The notes under the pieces are model-generated. The model saw only the letters and a list, made by a program, of their open reading frames with translations. It had not been told where the DNA came from and did not search any database. Both the position numbers and the translations under genes were made by a program. A stretch of DNA of 64,000 nucleotides, from the NCBI GenBank assembly GCA_032358255.1, contig JAULBX010006886.1, forward strand, positions 58,776 through 122,775. Reading direction: 5' to 3'. Origin of the DNA: Heterotrichella gracilis. Lineage: Eukaryota; Sar; Xanthophyceae; Tribonematales; Xanthonemataceae. Of the stretch, positions 44,501 to 56,462 are shown in pieces; position 1 is the first letter of the stretch; each line of letters opens with the position of its first letter.

Positions 44501-46775
44501 GATATCCTGTTGGTCATGCAGGTCAGGCTCACTAGTGCATGATTGGCACCACCATCGCCACTTTCACCGTTATGCTGTTGTCCGTGCATGCTGGCTCACT
44601 GGCGCATGCATGCCACCACCCCCCGCACCACATGCTCCCAGTTAGTTATTACACCCATTGGGCATTCATTATCAACTGTCCAACAACCCTCGGTGAAAAT
44701 GATGCTGCGCCAGCTGTTTCGATCCCCCCATGTTGACCAGCTGGACCCATGAAGCCATTGTCACTTTCCACCGCATGGCATGCACCACTGTCCCCATGCC
44801 CCCTCCCCACCCCTCCACTGCCAACCCCCACCACCCGCACCTTGGTGGACCGCGCCCCGATGCTCTCCAGGAACTCTTTCGCATCCATCACATCCTGCGC
44901 CGAGCGGCAGAACGACAGCGACAAAAAGTCGATCTCGTACTCTGCGCAGAACACCGCGATGGCCTCCTGGTCGTAGTCGGTGAGGCAGGGCAGGTCGTTC
45001 TGTAGGTTAGCCAGCCCCTCAGTGCTGCGCTCGCAGTGGTACACGGTGAGCAGGCCGTCCAGCACGGCGTTGTTGCGCGCCACGCACACCACGTCCTCGT
45101 CCGTCTTGGACTCCACCTGGGGGGGGCAAGGGGTTGGGGGGTGGTCAGGAGGGGAGGTCCTGGCAGGGGTGGGGGGTGGTCGCCTGGGGAGGCCTGGCTT
45201 GCTGGAAGGTGTGTGCTTTTCGGCGCGGTGACACACTGGAAGTGTGCGTGCGGGGCGGTGGTCATGACATCTGTCATCTAGCAGCGATTACTTGCCATGC
45301 AACTTTATGATCTGGAGATGCATGCCAGTGGGCAATGGGAAATTTGTGCTCAGTGGTCTGCCTGGGCAGGCACACAGCATGTCAGTGCAGCACCACACTG
45401 CTTGCCCATGGGCTGGTACACACCGAGAGGTACAGGGAGGACTCGTCTGCCCCGGTGACCAGGTAGCGCCCGATGAAGATGGTGTCTCCCACCTCCACCA
45501 TGGCGGGGAACTTGGCATAGGTGATGGGCAGCACGCTCTCGTCGCCCTCGACCTCGCGGGTGGTGATGGTCAGCTGCAGGTGGGACAAAATGTGTGAGCA
45601 GTGCAGGGTGGTGCATGGCAGTCAAGAGTTGGCCAGATCACTCTCTAGTCGGGGAATAGAATTGGATGTCAACCACACAGTTTTTACTGGGCTGGCACTT
45701 GGCAGAGACAAGTGGTGGACAGGAGTGCGTGCCGTTCAGCCATTTTTGCTGGATGCAGTCCACCTGGGGCACGCTTGTGCCTTGTAACCCAAGCTGCTAG
45801 TGACCAGCTGACTCACCGTCTGGCCATCCTTGATGTTCAGCGCAGGCGCATCGTGCACCGGCCAGCCGTTGTCATCGTACGACACATGGCGCTTGATCAT
45901 GAGCTCGCGGCCGATGGTGTCAATCATGGTGGCGCACAGCTTCCTGGTCCGCCGCATGGCCTCATTCAAGTTGTCAAACGACTTCTTGTGGAACTCCAGG
46001 GATCCCCACTGGGCACGGGGTGGAGCACAGTGTCAGTGCATCTGGGGCCAAGCTACATGCACTCCACACTAGAAATATGGGGAGTGGGAGCTTTGGCAGG
46101 GCCAGGGGCGTTGTGTGGGTACTGGCAGGATCCACATGCCAACCCATGGCATGCATGTGCAATGTTCCCTCACCGTCAGATCAACGCGGGCGCAGGAGGC
46201 TCCTGCCTCCAGCATTTCGCAGAGCGTGTCCACATCTTGGCAACTGGGGCCGATCGTGATGACCACTGGTGAATTGCACAGCACGTTTGGGAGTTAGCTA
46301 CAAGGTTGGGGCAAACCCTTGCAGCATCCACAGCAAGAGTGTGCCCTACTGATATCACATGGGCGTAACAAAGAGAATGCAACACAGTTTTGGAACACCA
46401 TAATAGAGATTTGGGTAGGGAAGGAGGTGGTGGCGGTACAGAGGCAGGCGGCACAGATTTTGCACCAAAGGTGTGCTGATCGCCCACCGTCTAGGACGGG
46501 GCTCATGCCAAGACCCAACACCAAGTGATAGCAGGCACTCTAGCACTGTGATAGCTGACTAGCATACACCTAGACGGGCGCCAAAATGCCGGATCAATTC
46601 CCAAGAACAACGCTCAGGGCATATTTCCACGACCATGGCAGCCGCAGAAGAGTCAGTGGGTACCTTTGGTTTGGCAGAAGACCTCGTTGCCTGTTGCCAC
46701 AGGCTCGACAATGGAGGACAGCTCCACGTTTTTCAGAATGTGCGTCTTAGCTTTCACGCCCCGTTGTATTCCCAT
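41512..46775 (-). CDS. Pyruvate kinase, plant cytosolic type
   Basis: Converts phosphoenolpyruvate and ADP to pyruvate and ATP. Eleven exons read right to left: 46775-46664, 46265-46174, 46008-45817, 45573-45424, 45116-44841, 44364-44141, 43838-43664, 43320-43059, 42753-42580, 42185-42004, 41664-41512; 663 residues. Blocks: [59 protein letters not shown] with the catalytic Lys, [70 protein letters not shown] and [18 protein letters not shown]. The RGNLG (not RGDLG) loop is normal for the plant cytosolic subfamily. No transit peptide. A Ser/Leu-rich insertion of about 45 residues sits at the start of exon 8. The C-terminus is uncertain: an alternative splice (41664-41610 joined to 41459-40939) bypasses the TGA at 41512 and adds a long tail. 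Exon 7's donor edge is duplicated in intron 7. Confidence 0.92.
43517..43714 (-). repeat. 97-bp-offset duplication of pyruvate kinase exon 7 donor edge, with CCCTAAA tracts
   Basis: The 53 bp at 43660-43712 (donor plus exon end, GCACCTGTGTGAGGTACTCA onward) recur at 43563-43615 with two differences. Each copy is preceded on the plus strand by AAACCCTAAACCCTTGCCA (43517-43535 and 43629-43647). This is one of the youngest-looking echoes in the window. Confidence 0.95.
44093..44134 (-). repeat. Telomere-like tract next to pyruvate kinase exon 6 donor
   Basis: GGGTTTAGGGTATTGGGACT and then AGGGATTTAGGGTATTGAG lie within 50 bp of the donor of exon 6 (44139-44140). Degenerate TTTAGGG units; two TTTAGGGTATTG modules are visible. 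Confidence 0.7.
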
Positions 46776-47338
46776 GGTGGCAACGTTTGATACTGCGCCA
46801 CAGGGGTTAGGATGGGCAGCTCAGATCCTGGACAGCGGCGTCAGGGATACCGGCAATGCGGACAGCAAAGGATCAGCAGTTGGACAGCAAGTAGCGAAAT
46901 CAATCAGACGCTGACGTTGGCAGCGTCGAGCTTTATAGCTTCGTGGTCTTTTGTCTTCAGCTCGTGGCACGCGTCTCGTGCGCACCGTGGTCGAGTGATA
47001 CACGATTTCTGTGCTAGTAACACTAGCCCCTTGTGCGTTAAACTCGCTGCCTTTTCCAGGAAAAATGGGCCAGCATCAACCACTTTGAGCAGGTTGGAGG
47101 GAGTCGTTGAGCTTAAACTTCAACTGGGCTCCGTTGGGTGCTGGGTACCAAACTCGCAAACGGGTCTGAGATCGTTTATTGCATCTGGATGGCACAACGC
47201 ATCAGCACAAGCTTGCATGCACTGCCCATTTGCGTTCTTGCAACGCAGCTGTCATCAGGGGACGCTGCTTTGCTGCGTTGAGCTTCATTGGGGCAGTCTG
47301 TTACGGCATCTAAGCATCTGAGTCGACCGCACTCCAAA
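46776..47338. promoter_or_regulatory. Divergent promoter region, pyruvate kinase / SEC31
   Basis: A 563-bp gap between outward-facing starts. No element assigned. Confidence 0.4.
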
Positions 47339-50300
47339 ATGCCGTTCCTCAAAGAGATAGATCGAGCTGCAACCTTCTCTTTCAGCCCATCGGGCTCGCT
47401 CCTAGCTGCTGGTAGTGTTGCTGGGGCCATCGATGTCAACTTTTCTACCTCCTCAGCCTTGGAGGTACGCTTCACAACGCCCAACACTCACTGTTGAAGG
47501 GGTGCAACTGTGGGGTGGAACTCAACATGCCTGCTCCTGGTGCAGATCTTCCAAGTGGACGTATCCTCAGAGGACTACGATTTGCCCTTGACAGGCTCTG
47601 TCAGCGTATATGAGAGGTTCCACAAACTTGTGTGGGGAGCACTGGGCAGTGATGGAGCATTTACTGTAAGTACAGACATGGACTAGGCCATCACATGCTC
47701 CCCTGTTTCTATGGCAGGATTGCTTCCACTAAAGATCTCCATAACTCACCATATCTCACCCTCATGTACTGCACCCGTACAGCATGGGTTAATTGCCGGT
47801 GGCCTGGCCGATGGGACCATCAGCGTGTGGGATCCTGCCAAGGTGCTGGGGCGCAGCGCGGACAAGGATGACGGAAGCATTGCACAAGTTGCAAAGCTGC
47901 AGAAGCACACAGGAGCGGTACGAGGAAACCTGGCTGTGTTCCTCTGCACGCAAGTGTGCCATGTAATGCCGGGACTGAAGCATGCATATTGCAGGTGTAT
48001 GGGTTGGAGTTCAACAGCTTGAGCACCAACTTGATAGCCTCTGGTGGATCCGATGGCGAGCTATGCATATGGGACCTCGCAGCACCCGCACAGCCAGCGC
48101 TACTGCCAGCAATGAAGGTACGATTCCATACTTCATATGTAAATATGCATCTCAATCTTGATGGCAAGAGCTTTTCCCATGCCAACCCGGTTGCTTCACA
48201 GGGGTCAGGGCCTTCAATGCAGCAGAGCCCAGAGATAACAAATGTGGCCTGGAACCGCAAGGTCCAGTACATTCTGGCAACGGCGCACTCCAACGGGACA
48301 GCTGTTGTATGGGACCTGAAAAAGCAGCGGCAGGTCTGCACCCTGCGAGACCCCAGGTACACTGATCCCCAGCCATCCGCATGGAAAACCCTAAGGAAGG
48401 GTTGTGTGCTGGCAATGAACGTGTCACTGCAGATGCACCACACTCGCTGACACAGTGCTTGCTGTGCAGCCGGCGCCGGTATGCAGGCCTGCACTGGAAC
48501 CCGGAGAATGCCACGCAGCTCATTGTGGCATCAGATGATGATGCACACCCATCGCTGCAATACTGGGACCTGCGTAACACTGTGTCGCCTTACAAGGAGA
48601 TCAGCGGGCACACCAAGGTACCGCCTCTTGTTTCTCAGCGGTGACTATCCAATGCCATGTGTTAGTGCCGTGTGTTATTGCCCCAAAAATACCTGGGATG
48701 CGTGGCGTGGCCAGCAGGCCCAGCATTGTCCACAGGGCATGTTGTGATTTATTCTGTACTCCGCTGGGTATGAGCCAAAGCCGGTGCAGGCGGTTCATGG
48801 TTTGCTCTGTTCCCTTTTGTGCAGGGTATCCTTGGCCTGTCGTGGTGCCCTCAAGACACCACCATGCTGCTCAGTACCGGCAAGGACAGCAGGTAGGATT
48901 TACCAACAGCCTGCACCTATTATTCTGTTGGTCCATGTGCTGTGCTAGGGACAGCATGCATGCCGCAGTATGAACCCAGCAAAGTCGTTTACCGACCGTT
49001 CTCCCGTGCCATGCTGTGCTAGCCTGCATCATGCGCTTGCATGCATGGATTTGCTGTGCATCGAGGGCTCAAGAGGGCTGATCTTGCGCTGCATTCAGGA
49101 CCATTTGCTGGGATGTGAACAGCGGCGAGGCGATTGGCGAGATGACCACCGGCAACAACTGGAACTTTGAGGTGCAATGGTCACCCAGCCAGCCGGGCCT
49201 GTTTGCAAGCGCCTCCTTCGATGGAAAGGTAGGGCTGCGGGCGCACCTGTGGGTGGTCATAATCATGCATGGTGTGCACGAGCATGATTGGTACTGGTGT
49301 TGACACACGCGGGACTCATGTAAGATGAGTTATAACCATGCGTGGTTTGCGGGAGCATGGCTGGGTGCCTAGCTGTTGCTGGTACAATGATTATCCATGT
49401 TGGAGCCGTGCATATCATGTCGCTGCTGACTGATGCAACGGTGGGACGTGTTTGTGCAGATTGGTATAGCTGACCTGGCGCAATGCACCTCTTCTGGCCT
49501 GGTGGAGAGCATCAATGCAGATTTCAGCGTCAGCCACATACCCTCAGGTGGGCTTGGCTGAGCTAAGCCTTCCGGATCCTGACTTGCCATGACCCTTAGC
49601 ATGGTACACAGTCAGATTGTCAGTTTAATGGTGCATGGATGATAGGATTTGTGTCAAGGTGGGTTCGCTCACACCTCATGCAACTTGCTTCTCCACTGCA
49701 GCAGGGCTGATTGTCTGCACCAGAACATGGCATGTGCATCCCATATTGCAGGATGATTGTTAGTGGCTGCATGCGCATGTCACTTGTGCCAAGGGCACTG
49801 CACCCCCATGCCACAGGCCCAGCACAGCCCCTAAAGCGTGCACCTGCCTGGCTGAAGCGGCCCGCGGGGGCCACCTTTGGATTTGGCGGCAGGCTGGTGT
49901 CGTTTGTCAACAGCCCACGCCAGCTGGCGACAGGCGAGGTGGTGGAGTCGGGCCAGATCAGCATCGCGCAGGTGCGGGGCTTTGGGCATAGGTGCAGGTT
50001 GCCCCTGGGGTTGTTGTGCTTGGGTTGGGTCACCATGTGGCATGCGGCGACTACATGTGGCATGTCCATATTGTGTTTCTCTTTACAAATCATATGAAAA
50101 ATGGTATTCAGCAAGCAGTTGATGCTGTGCGCTAGGGCAGGAATTTGCGCGTTGCTATTGATTCATGGCATACATGCAATGCACGCTGAGGTAGCCTGAG
50201 CACCATGAGGGTGGGTATTTGTCCCCTGTTGATCCCGAACATCTGACCTCTGATGCTTGGCATGTGTTGTGTTGCAGGTTGTGACTGAGACTGAGCTGGT

Positions 50301-53300
50301 GGGGCGGTCAGAGGAGTTTGAGCGCGCCATCGCAAATGGGGACCGCACAGCGCTGCGTGCATTCTGCGAACAGAAGGCCGGGGAAACAAGCGCGGATGAG
50401 TCGGAAACGTGGACGTTCATGCGGGTGCTGTTTGAAGAGAATGCTCGCAGGTACGCACCCACTCCTCCTGTGTGCTGTCTCCCCACCCCTGCTCCTGACA
50501 GGACAGGAGTGCTTGTGGCCAACGCTCTCTTTTATTGTTACAAAAATGATTGTGATCAATGGTGCATGCATCCCACATTGGGAACTCGTAAAGCTGTGAC
50601 TGGAACCCCTGCTCCTGCGCAGTCACTACAGAAGGCAACAATCACCATATACATGAACATAAACATACGCTGCTGCGTTAGATTTTGTTCCCAATCTCTT
50701 ACCGTGCCCCACACAGGCATCTGTTGGAGCACCTGGGTTTTGGCGACTCGCTGCCTGTGGAGGAGGTTGCCCCTGAGGCCAGCGCGGAGAGTGTGGGTCA
50801 GGCACTGGAGGGGCTTCAGCTGGAGAACCACCATGTGGAGCCTGCCCCTCAGGGCGACGGCACCGACTTCTTTGACAACCCGCCAGAAGGTACAGCCATG
50901 TGCATTGGGGGTGTACTTGATTTGACTGGCTGCATTATTGCACAATAGCGGGGTAACGGGCTAGGGAGGAAAGCAGGGCCAGTGAGGCATATGAATGAAG
51001 TAAAAATATATAAGGAATAAATAATGTTGCCCGGTAACTATGGTAAACGCCCAGCGAGGCAACCATGGGGCTGTCTCCTGGGTAATGAACGGTGAGGACA
51101 TTGGGGACGGATCAGTTGTCTTCAGTTGCCAACATGAGTTACTGTATACGCCGCCGCCTCTTGCAGATGAACACGACTTCTTCGACAACCTGACGGGCAT
51201 CCAGTCCCCCGCCGCCACCACCCCCAAGCACGCCACCCCCAAGGGCAACACCCCCATCAAGCAGGGCGAGGAGGCGCCAAGGGAGGTGTTTGCAGGGGAG
51301 AACGAGGAGGAGATCCAGCGGGCGCTGTTTGTTGGGAACTACGCGGCGGCGGTGGAGGCGTGCCTGCAGGTGGGGGGCCAGATCATAGCCTTTCATGCAC
51401 AGTGCCATCTTGCCCATGTGCTACACTGAATGTGCCACTGTTTGTGGGCCGTATGCTGCGGCTGTGGAGACATGCCTGCAGAAACGGGGGCGGGGGGGGG
51501 CTCATGGTCATGATGATCAAGCGCACTCAGGCACCCCTGCCACCATGCATGTCCTACATGATATGTAATGTCTCTCTACGCCATAGCGCCAGGGCGTGAA
51601 GGCTGAGCTGCATTGAACAACAGGGGACAGTCCCCCACCCGTTGTGCCATACCTGCTCATTGTCACACCATGGTACCGACACCCGAGGATCCCGGTACCA
51701 ACGCACCGCATTACCCCCTCCTCCCCTTCATTCTGCACCTCCTACCCCTTTCAGGCGGACCGCATTGCCGATGCGCTCATGATCGCAAGCATCGGCGGTG
51801 GCGACTTGTGGCGCAAGGCGCAGGCTGAGTACATGAAGCGCACCCCCAGGCCATACATGAAGCTGGTGTCAGCCATCCTGGACAACAACCTGCGAGGTGG
51901 GGGCCTGCCGACTACACCGGCATACGTGCATGGGATACGGGGACGTGCATGGTGGCAGGCGTGCAAAATAGAGGCCCATTTCAGCTGGTGTAGCAGGCGC
52001 CCCCCGACTCAGCACACTTTGGCTTGGGAGTATACACGTGCATGTGTTGTCTTTTCCAAGTTCCTGGCATGCAAGATGTGCATCCCTAGACGGTTTCTTC
52101 CCCATTCTTCCAGGCCTCATATCCTCCCGCCCGCTCAAGGCATGGAAAGAGACCCTGGCCATCCTGTGCACCTACGCACCGGCAGAGGAGTGGGAGCCGC
52201 TGTGCGACGCGCTGGCGGCGCGGCTGGCCAACGGCGGGTACCGCAGCCCCGCCACGCTGTGCTACATCTGTGCTGGGAATGTGGATCAGGCGGTGGCGCA
52301 GTGGACGGCTGCTGTGGGCACTGGGCAGGTGTCGGTTGAGGAGCTGCAGGTGGGGGGAGGGGTGGGGTGGGGAGTGGGGGGAGAAGAGTGGCTTGCCTTG
52401 GGTATACGTATGGTTCTGTAGTTAGGAAGGGGTTGAGCAAGTCTGCGTGGGGGTGCCGGATGTGCAATGGGAGTTTGACTGGCAGCCTAGCTGATGCCTG
52501 TCACCCACCGCCACCACAGGGGACACACCTGCGCCATTCCAAACAGCAATGAGAAAATCCTAACCTTCTTCCTTGTGAGCAGGGAATGCATGTAACATAC
52601 TAGTGATATGAACCGCTTGTGACGCGTGTCCCCTCCTTGCAGGTGCTCATGGAGAAGGCGGTGGTGCTGGGCCTGGCAGCGGGCCGCTCCAAGGCCAGCC
52701 CCAGCCTATCGCAGCTGGTCAGCCAATACGCAGCGGTACTGGCCGCGCAGGGGCGCATGGCTATCGCCATGGAGTATCTGGACATGGCTCCCGGGGATGA
52801 TGCGGCGCCCACCGCGGTGCTGCGGGACCGCATCTACCGCAGCGGCGCGCGCGACGTGCTGCCCACGGCCTCGCCGCCGCACTTCCCCTTCCAGTCGGAG
52901 GAGGTGCAGCCCGCGGCGAGCGCATCGGCGCAAGGTGGGTGTGCGGAGACACTGGGGTTCCTATCAGGTTGTGAAGTTCATGAGGATGATACTTTGGGGT
53001 GTTTACAGGGTGTTTATCGGGGTAGCATATCGGGGGCTCTGCAGGGTGAGACTTTGGGAAACTCCCTTTCTCTGCAAAATGCTGAGTACACCCCTGCATG
53101 CGCCGCCTCCCTGATTGTACGCGACTCATGGGCTGATGAGTCATTAAAATTGACACCAATGCCGTGTGGCCTGCGCAGACCAATCGTACCAGTCCTATGG
53201 GGCGTACGACCAGTCCTACGCCAACGGCGGCCAGGCGGCGCAATACGGCTACGGCGCCGCAAGCTACACGCAGCCCTACCAACAACAATCAGCCACCCCC

Positions 53301-55187
53301 ACGTATTCGCAGCAGCCGCCAGCCCCCAGCGTGCAGCAGCAGCAGCGTCCCGCGCCCACCCAATCGTACATGCACCCGCAGCCGCCGCAGCCCGCATTCC
53401 AACCAGCCGCGCCCGCGCCCTACCAGCCTGCAGCACCAGCCACCACCTTCACCCCAGCACAGCCACCGGCATACACCCCTGCACCTGTAAGCACTTTCAC
53501 ACCCGCTGCACCACCCGTGGGCACCTTCACCCCATCCGCACCCGCCACAACCTTCACGCCCGCCCCGCCCCAGCAGCCCGCATACCAACCACAACAGCCT
53601 GCATACCAGCCGCAGCAGCAGCCTGCATACCAGCCGATGCAGGGTCCACCTGCACCCGTGTCGACATTTACGCCTGCCCCCAAGCCACCGACACCCTCCG
53701 CAGCCCCGCCACCCATCACTGCGTTCCAGCCTGCGCCCGGCCCCTCCATGATGGTGCCTCAGGCCAGCAGCCAGCAGGTAGGGTTTGGAGCAGGGTTTGG
53801 GGTGGACTGGCGTGGTTTTAACGAAGCTCTGGAGGACACAGGCAGCATTGTTGCACACATCCTTTGCATCTACATGTCGATCTCCCATACTAGATGATCT
53901 GATGGGCAACCGATTAACGCTGCATGCACTCCATCTGACGACGGTACCGCCGTGATGTGTGCAGGGACCACCCTTCAGAACGCCAACATGGTTCGTATTT
54001 TAATGTTACATATGTGTGTGTGCAGGCCGCGCCACCCCCAGCTGCTGTGTTCCGCCCCTCCGCTGCGCCCATGGTGCCTGAGCAGCCACCCGCGCCAGCG
54101 CCAGAGCCCAGCCCCAAGGCGGCCGCCAAGCCCGCCCCCGTGGGCCCACCACCCACCGCCAACATCACCAACACGGACACTAGAAACGTGCGCAACTAGT
54201 CCAGGATGTTTTAATGTGCCATGGGTGCAGGGGCAGGCATGGTGGGCTTATGGGGTGTGGGGGAGCTGGGGGTGTTTGTGTAGCCCAGCTCGCGTGTGTC
54301 TGCCATGCAGTCATGGGCTTGTGCATGCACATCGATGCCACTATCACTGGGGTTCACACGGCATTGTGGGAGGGGGCTCAAGGGGCAATAACTCGCTGTG
54401 CATGGCGGGTTATTTGATGTGCGCCTGGTGGGAGAGGCCCACTGCCTCACGTCTTGTTGGCATACTGCTCCTCATCACATCATCCCCCTGGGCATGCGCT
54501 GGCTCTCCACCGCAACCTGTTGTCGCTTCCTGCCCCCCTACCTCCCCCCTATCCCTGCTGACCCCCAACCTCTGCCTGTGCGCAGGTGGCTGGTGAGCTG
54601 CAGCCCGTGGTGGCCTCCCTTACCGCCCTGTACAACAGCTGCGCCCCGCTGGCGCAGCAGCCGGGGCGCAAGCGTGAGATGGAGGACAACTCCAAGCGCC
54701 TGGGACACCTGTTCTGGAAGCTGAACGAGGGCGACGTGTCCCCCAGCGTGGCGCATAAGCTGATGCAGCTGTGCGGGGCGCTGGACGCGGGCGACCTCAA
54801 CGCGGCGCACACGCTGCAGGTAGGGCAGGGACCCTTTTGCAATGAGAAGCTGTGTATTGGGCTGTTTTCTAGGAGGGGTGGAATGGGTGCTGTTTGAAAT
54901 GGGAGTGTAGAGTTGGGGCATGGAGATCCTCGACCAAAAATGGCCGTGCATCAGCCGGCATGCATTGATGTGTGACTAGCTGCATGTTTCATGCGGTTAT
55001 CAATGTGGAAGAATGTAGCGACGCTGATAGCAACGCGCCTTCGAATTGAGATTGTGATGTGGTCCATGTGGCTGACATGTGTGCTGGCTGTGCGCAGGTG
55101 AGCTTGACCACCACCGACTGGGATGAGTGCAGCCATTGGCTGACTGCGCTGAAGCGCCTGATTAAGGCGCGCCAGACGATGCATTGA
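47339..55187 (+). CDS. SEC31: COPII coat protein SEC31
   Basis: Outer-cage subunit of COPII vesicles leaving the endoplasmic reticulum. Twenty exons: 47339-47464, 47546-47665, 47783-47917, 47995-48117, 48202-48356, 48470-48617, 48825-48892, 49099-49228, 49460-49547, 49817-49971, 50278-50450, 50717-50889, 51167-51369, 51755-51896, 52114-52349, 52643-52934, 53179-53777, 54026-54187, 54586-54819, 55098-55187; 1183 residues. Residues 1 to about 350 are WD40 repeats (LIAGGLADGTISVWDPAKVL, LIASGGSDGELCIWDLA, ATQLIVASDDDAHPSLQYWD, FASASFDGKIGIADL). Residues about 420-820 are the alpha-solenoid (IQRALFVGNYAAAVEACLQ, KTLAILCTYAPAEEW-like helices). Exon 17 is a Pro/Gln-rich linker with AYQPQQP and TFTPA repeats that should contact SEC23. 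The C-terminal helical domain follows (NSKRLGHLFWKLNEGDVSPS). Start: MPFLKEIDRAATFSFSPSG, typical. Intron 13 holds a copy of exon 13's end. Confidence 0.96.
51321..51481 (+). repeat. Echo of SEC31 exon 13 donor edge
   Basis: The exon end at 51321-51369 (GGCGCTGTTTGTTGGGAACT to TGCCTGCAG) recurs in the next intron at 51434-51481 (GCCACTGTTTGTGGGCCGTA to TGCCTGCAG), 112 bp downstream. The copy has lost its donor GT and gained differences, so it is older than the pyruvate kinase and PRCC copies. Confidence 0.8.
53450..53690 (+). repeat. In-frame short repeats in the SEC31 proline-rich linker
   Basis: Coding repeats of TFTPA (at least five) and AYQPQQP (three consecutive) units. Low-complexity linker repeats are usual in SEC31; these would vary easily in number between strains. 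Confidence 0.8.
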
Positions 55188-56059
55188 GATGGACCACCAG
55201 GTGTCAGCAGAGCACTGCGGGGACCACAGAGGGGGGCAGGGCAGCGGTTGCCTCTTTTTGTGTTCACGAAACAACCCTGAACTGCCAGCCTGGATGGGTG
55301 CCTCCACTGGTACTGAGGAGGATGGAGGAAGTTCTGCCTTCGTGGGATGCTATCAATGATTCTTGTGACTTGCTGGTGATTGCTGACTTGATGCCAGTGG
55401 TTGTGCTTGTTAGATGTTGCCAGGGTTCCGTTAGGACTGTCACAGTGGCTTGGGACTGAGAATAATTGCATCCAACATTGCAGACTAGTACTTCAGTTAC
55501 TGTAGTGGAACAGTGCATCCATGAAGCACTGGTCAATTTGGTTGTACCTTTTCACTGTAACAGTTACAAGGAGATTTGTGACGTGCGAATGTGGCTGCAG
55601 CAACCACTGAGAACTCCTGTGCCATTCAAGCAGTTTCAACAAGTTGCTCGAAATCTATCCAGCCAATTTGGCCTTTTATCTCATGGGATGCCATATGCTA
55701 TTTAACTCCAGCTATGCATTGTAAACAGTAGCTGTAGATCAGGTTGAAAACACTCAACTGGCCTATATTGATAACATTCTGTACCCCAGCATGCTTGGGA
55801 TGCTGGGCAACCGTGCTGCGGTGCTGTATGCTGCCCAGGGAATCGCCCTGCTGCCTCCCCACCCACCCTGCTCTTGCGCCAACAGCAATTACCGCTGGGC
55901 CAGAACGCACTGTGTCGCGCTGTTGGCATCTCGTGCTGCAATAAAGGGCCCTTGCTATTTTGTCATGCACGACACCATCCACGCTGCTGGGTGGGTGCGT
56001 CCCAGTTGCACTGCATATTATACCATGACTTGTGCTGCATCACCTGCTGTGGAATTGTT
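55188..56059. other. Convergent intergenic region SEC31 / small coiled-coil gene
   Basis: 872 bp of 3' flank. TGTAA occurs on plus at 55556-55560 and 55720-55724, both candidate poly(A) signals for SEC31. No gene recognised. Confidence 0.5.
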
Positions 56060-56462
56060 TCATTGACTGTCTTTGGCCTGCTTGAGCGCCCCAACCTCCT
56101 CCTCCAGCCGCGTCACTCGCTCTTCCAACACTTTGGCATATCCCGTTGTCTGCATCCATACATGACCGGTCAGCCAATGGCTAGCTCAAGGTCATATCAC
56201 GGAGGCCATCAACAGTAAATAACAGCCCCCAGGGGGCCAACACCACAGCCCACCATTTCTCGTACATTGCACACTACCTTACACTCCTACTTGTGAGCAG
56301 CCAAGCGCCAAAGTGCACTACATATGTGCAGCTGTGTACCTGTGCCATCAGCACTGAGTGCGTCTCCCCCAGGTCCTTGTGTATTTGGAAAAAGGCAACA
56401 CCGCCCGCCACTGCTGCGCCAGCCAGGAATGACGACACCCGCGCTCGAAATAGCGCAGACAT
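56060..56462 (-). CDS. Small (70-residue) organellar coiled-coil protein
   Basis: Two exons, 56462-56340 and 56149-56060, joined in phase 0. The first encodes MSALFRARVSSFLAGAAVAG followed by GVAFFQIHKDLGETHSVLMA: a basic start then one short hydrophobic helix with small residues. The second encodes YAKVLEERVTRLEEEVGALK, a single coiled-coil heptad run, and stops. Plants have small proteins of this plan (one membrane helix, 'QLYRDLWxSH' motif, coiled-coil tail) that I recall as uncharacterised mitochondrial proteins. The membrane-plus-coil plan suggests an inner-membrane anchor or assembly factor, but nothing specific can be claimed. Splice signals are good (donor GTACAC, acceptor GATGCAG). 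Missed easily because it is short. Confidence 0.55.

Noticed and set aside
52619-53821. Open frame of 400 codons on plus in SEC31
   Set aside because: It starts in exon 16, reads through intron 16 without a stop, and enters exon 17 in the wrong frame. The SEC31 linker frame uses the GT-AG splice at 52935/53178.
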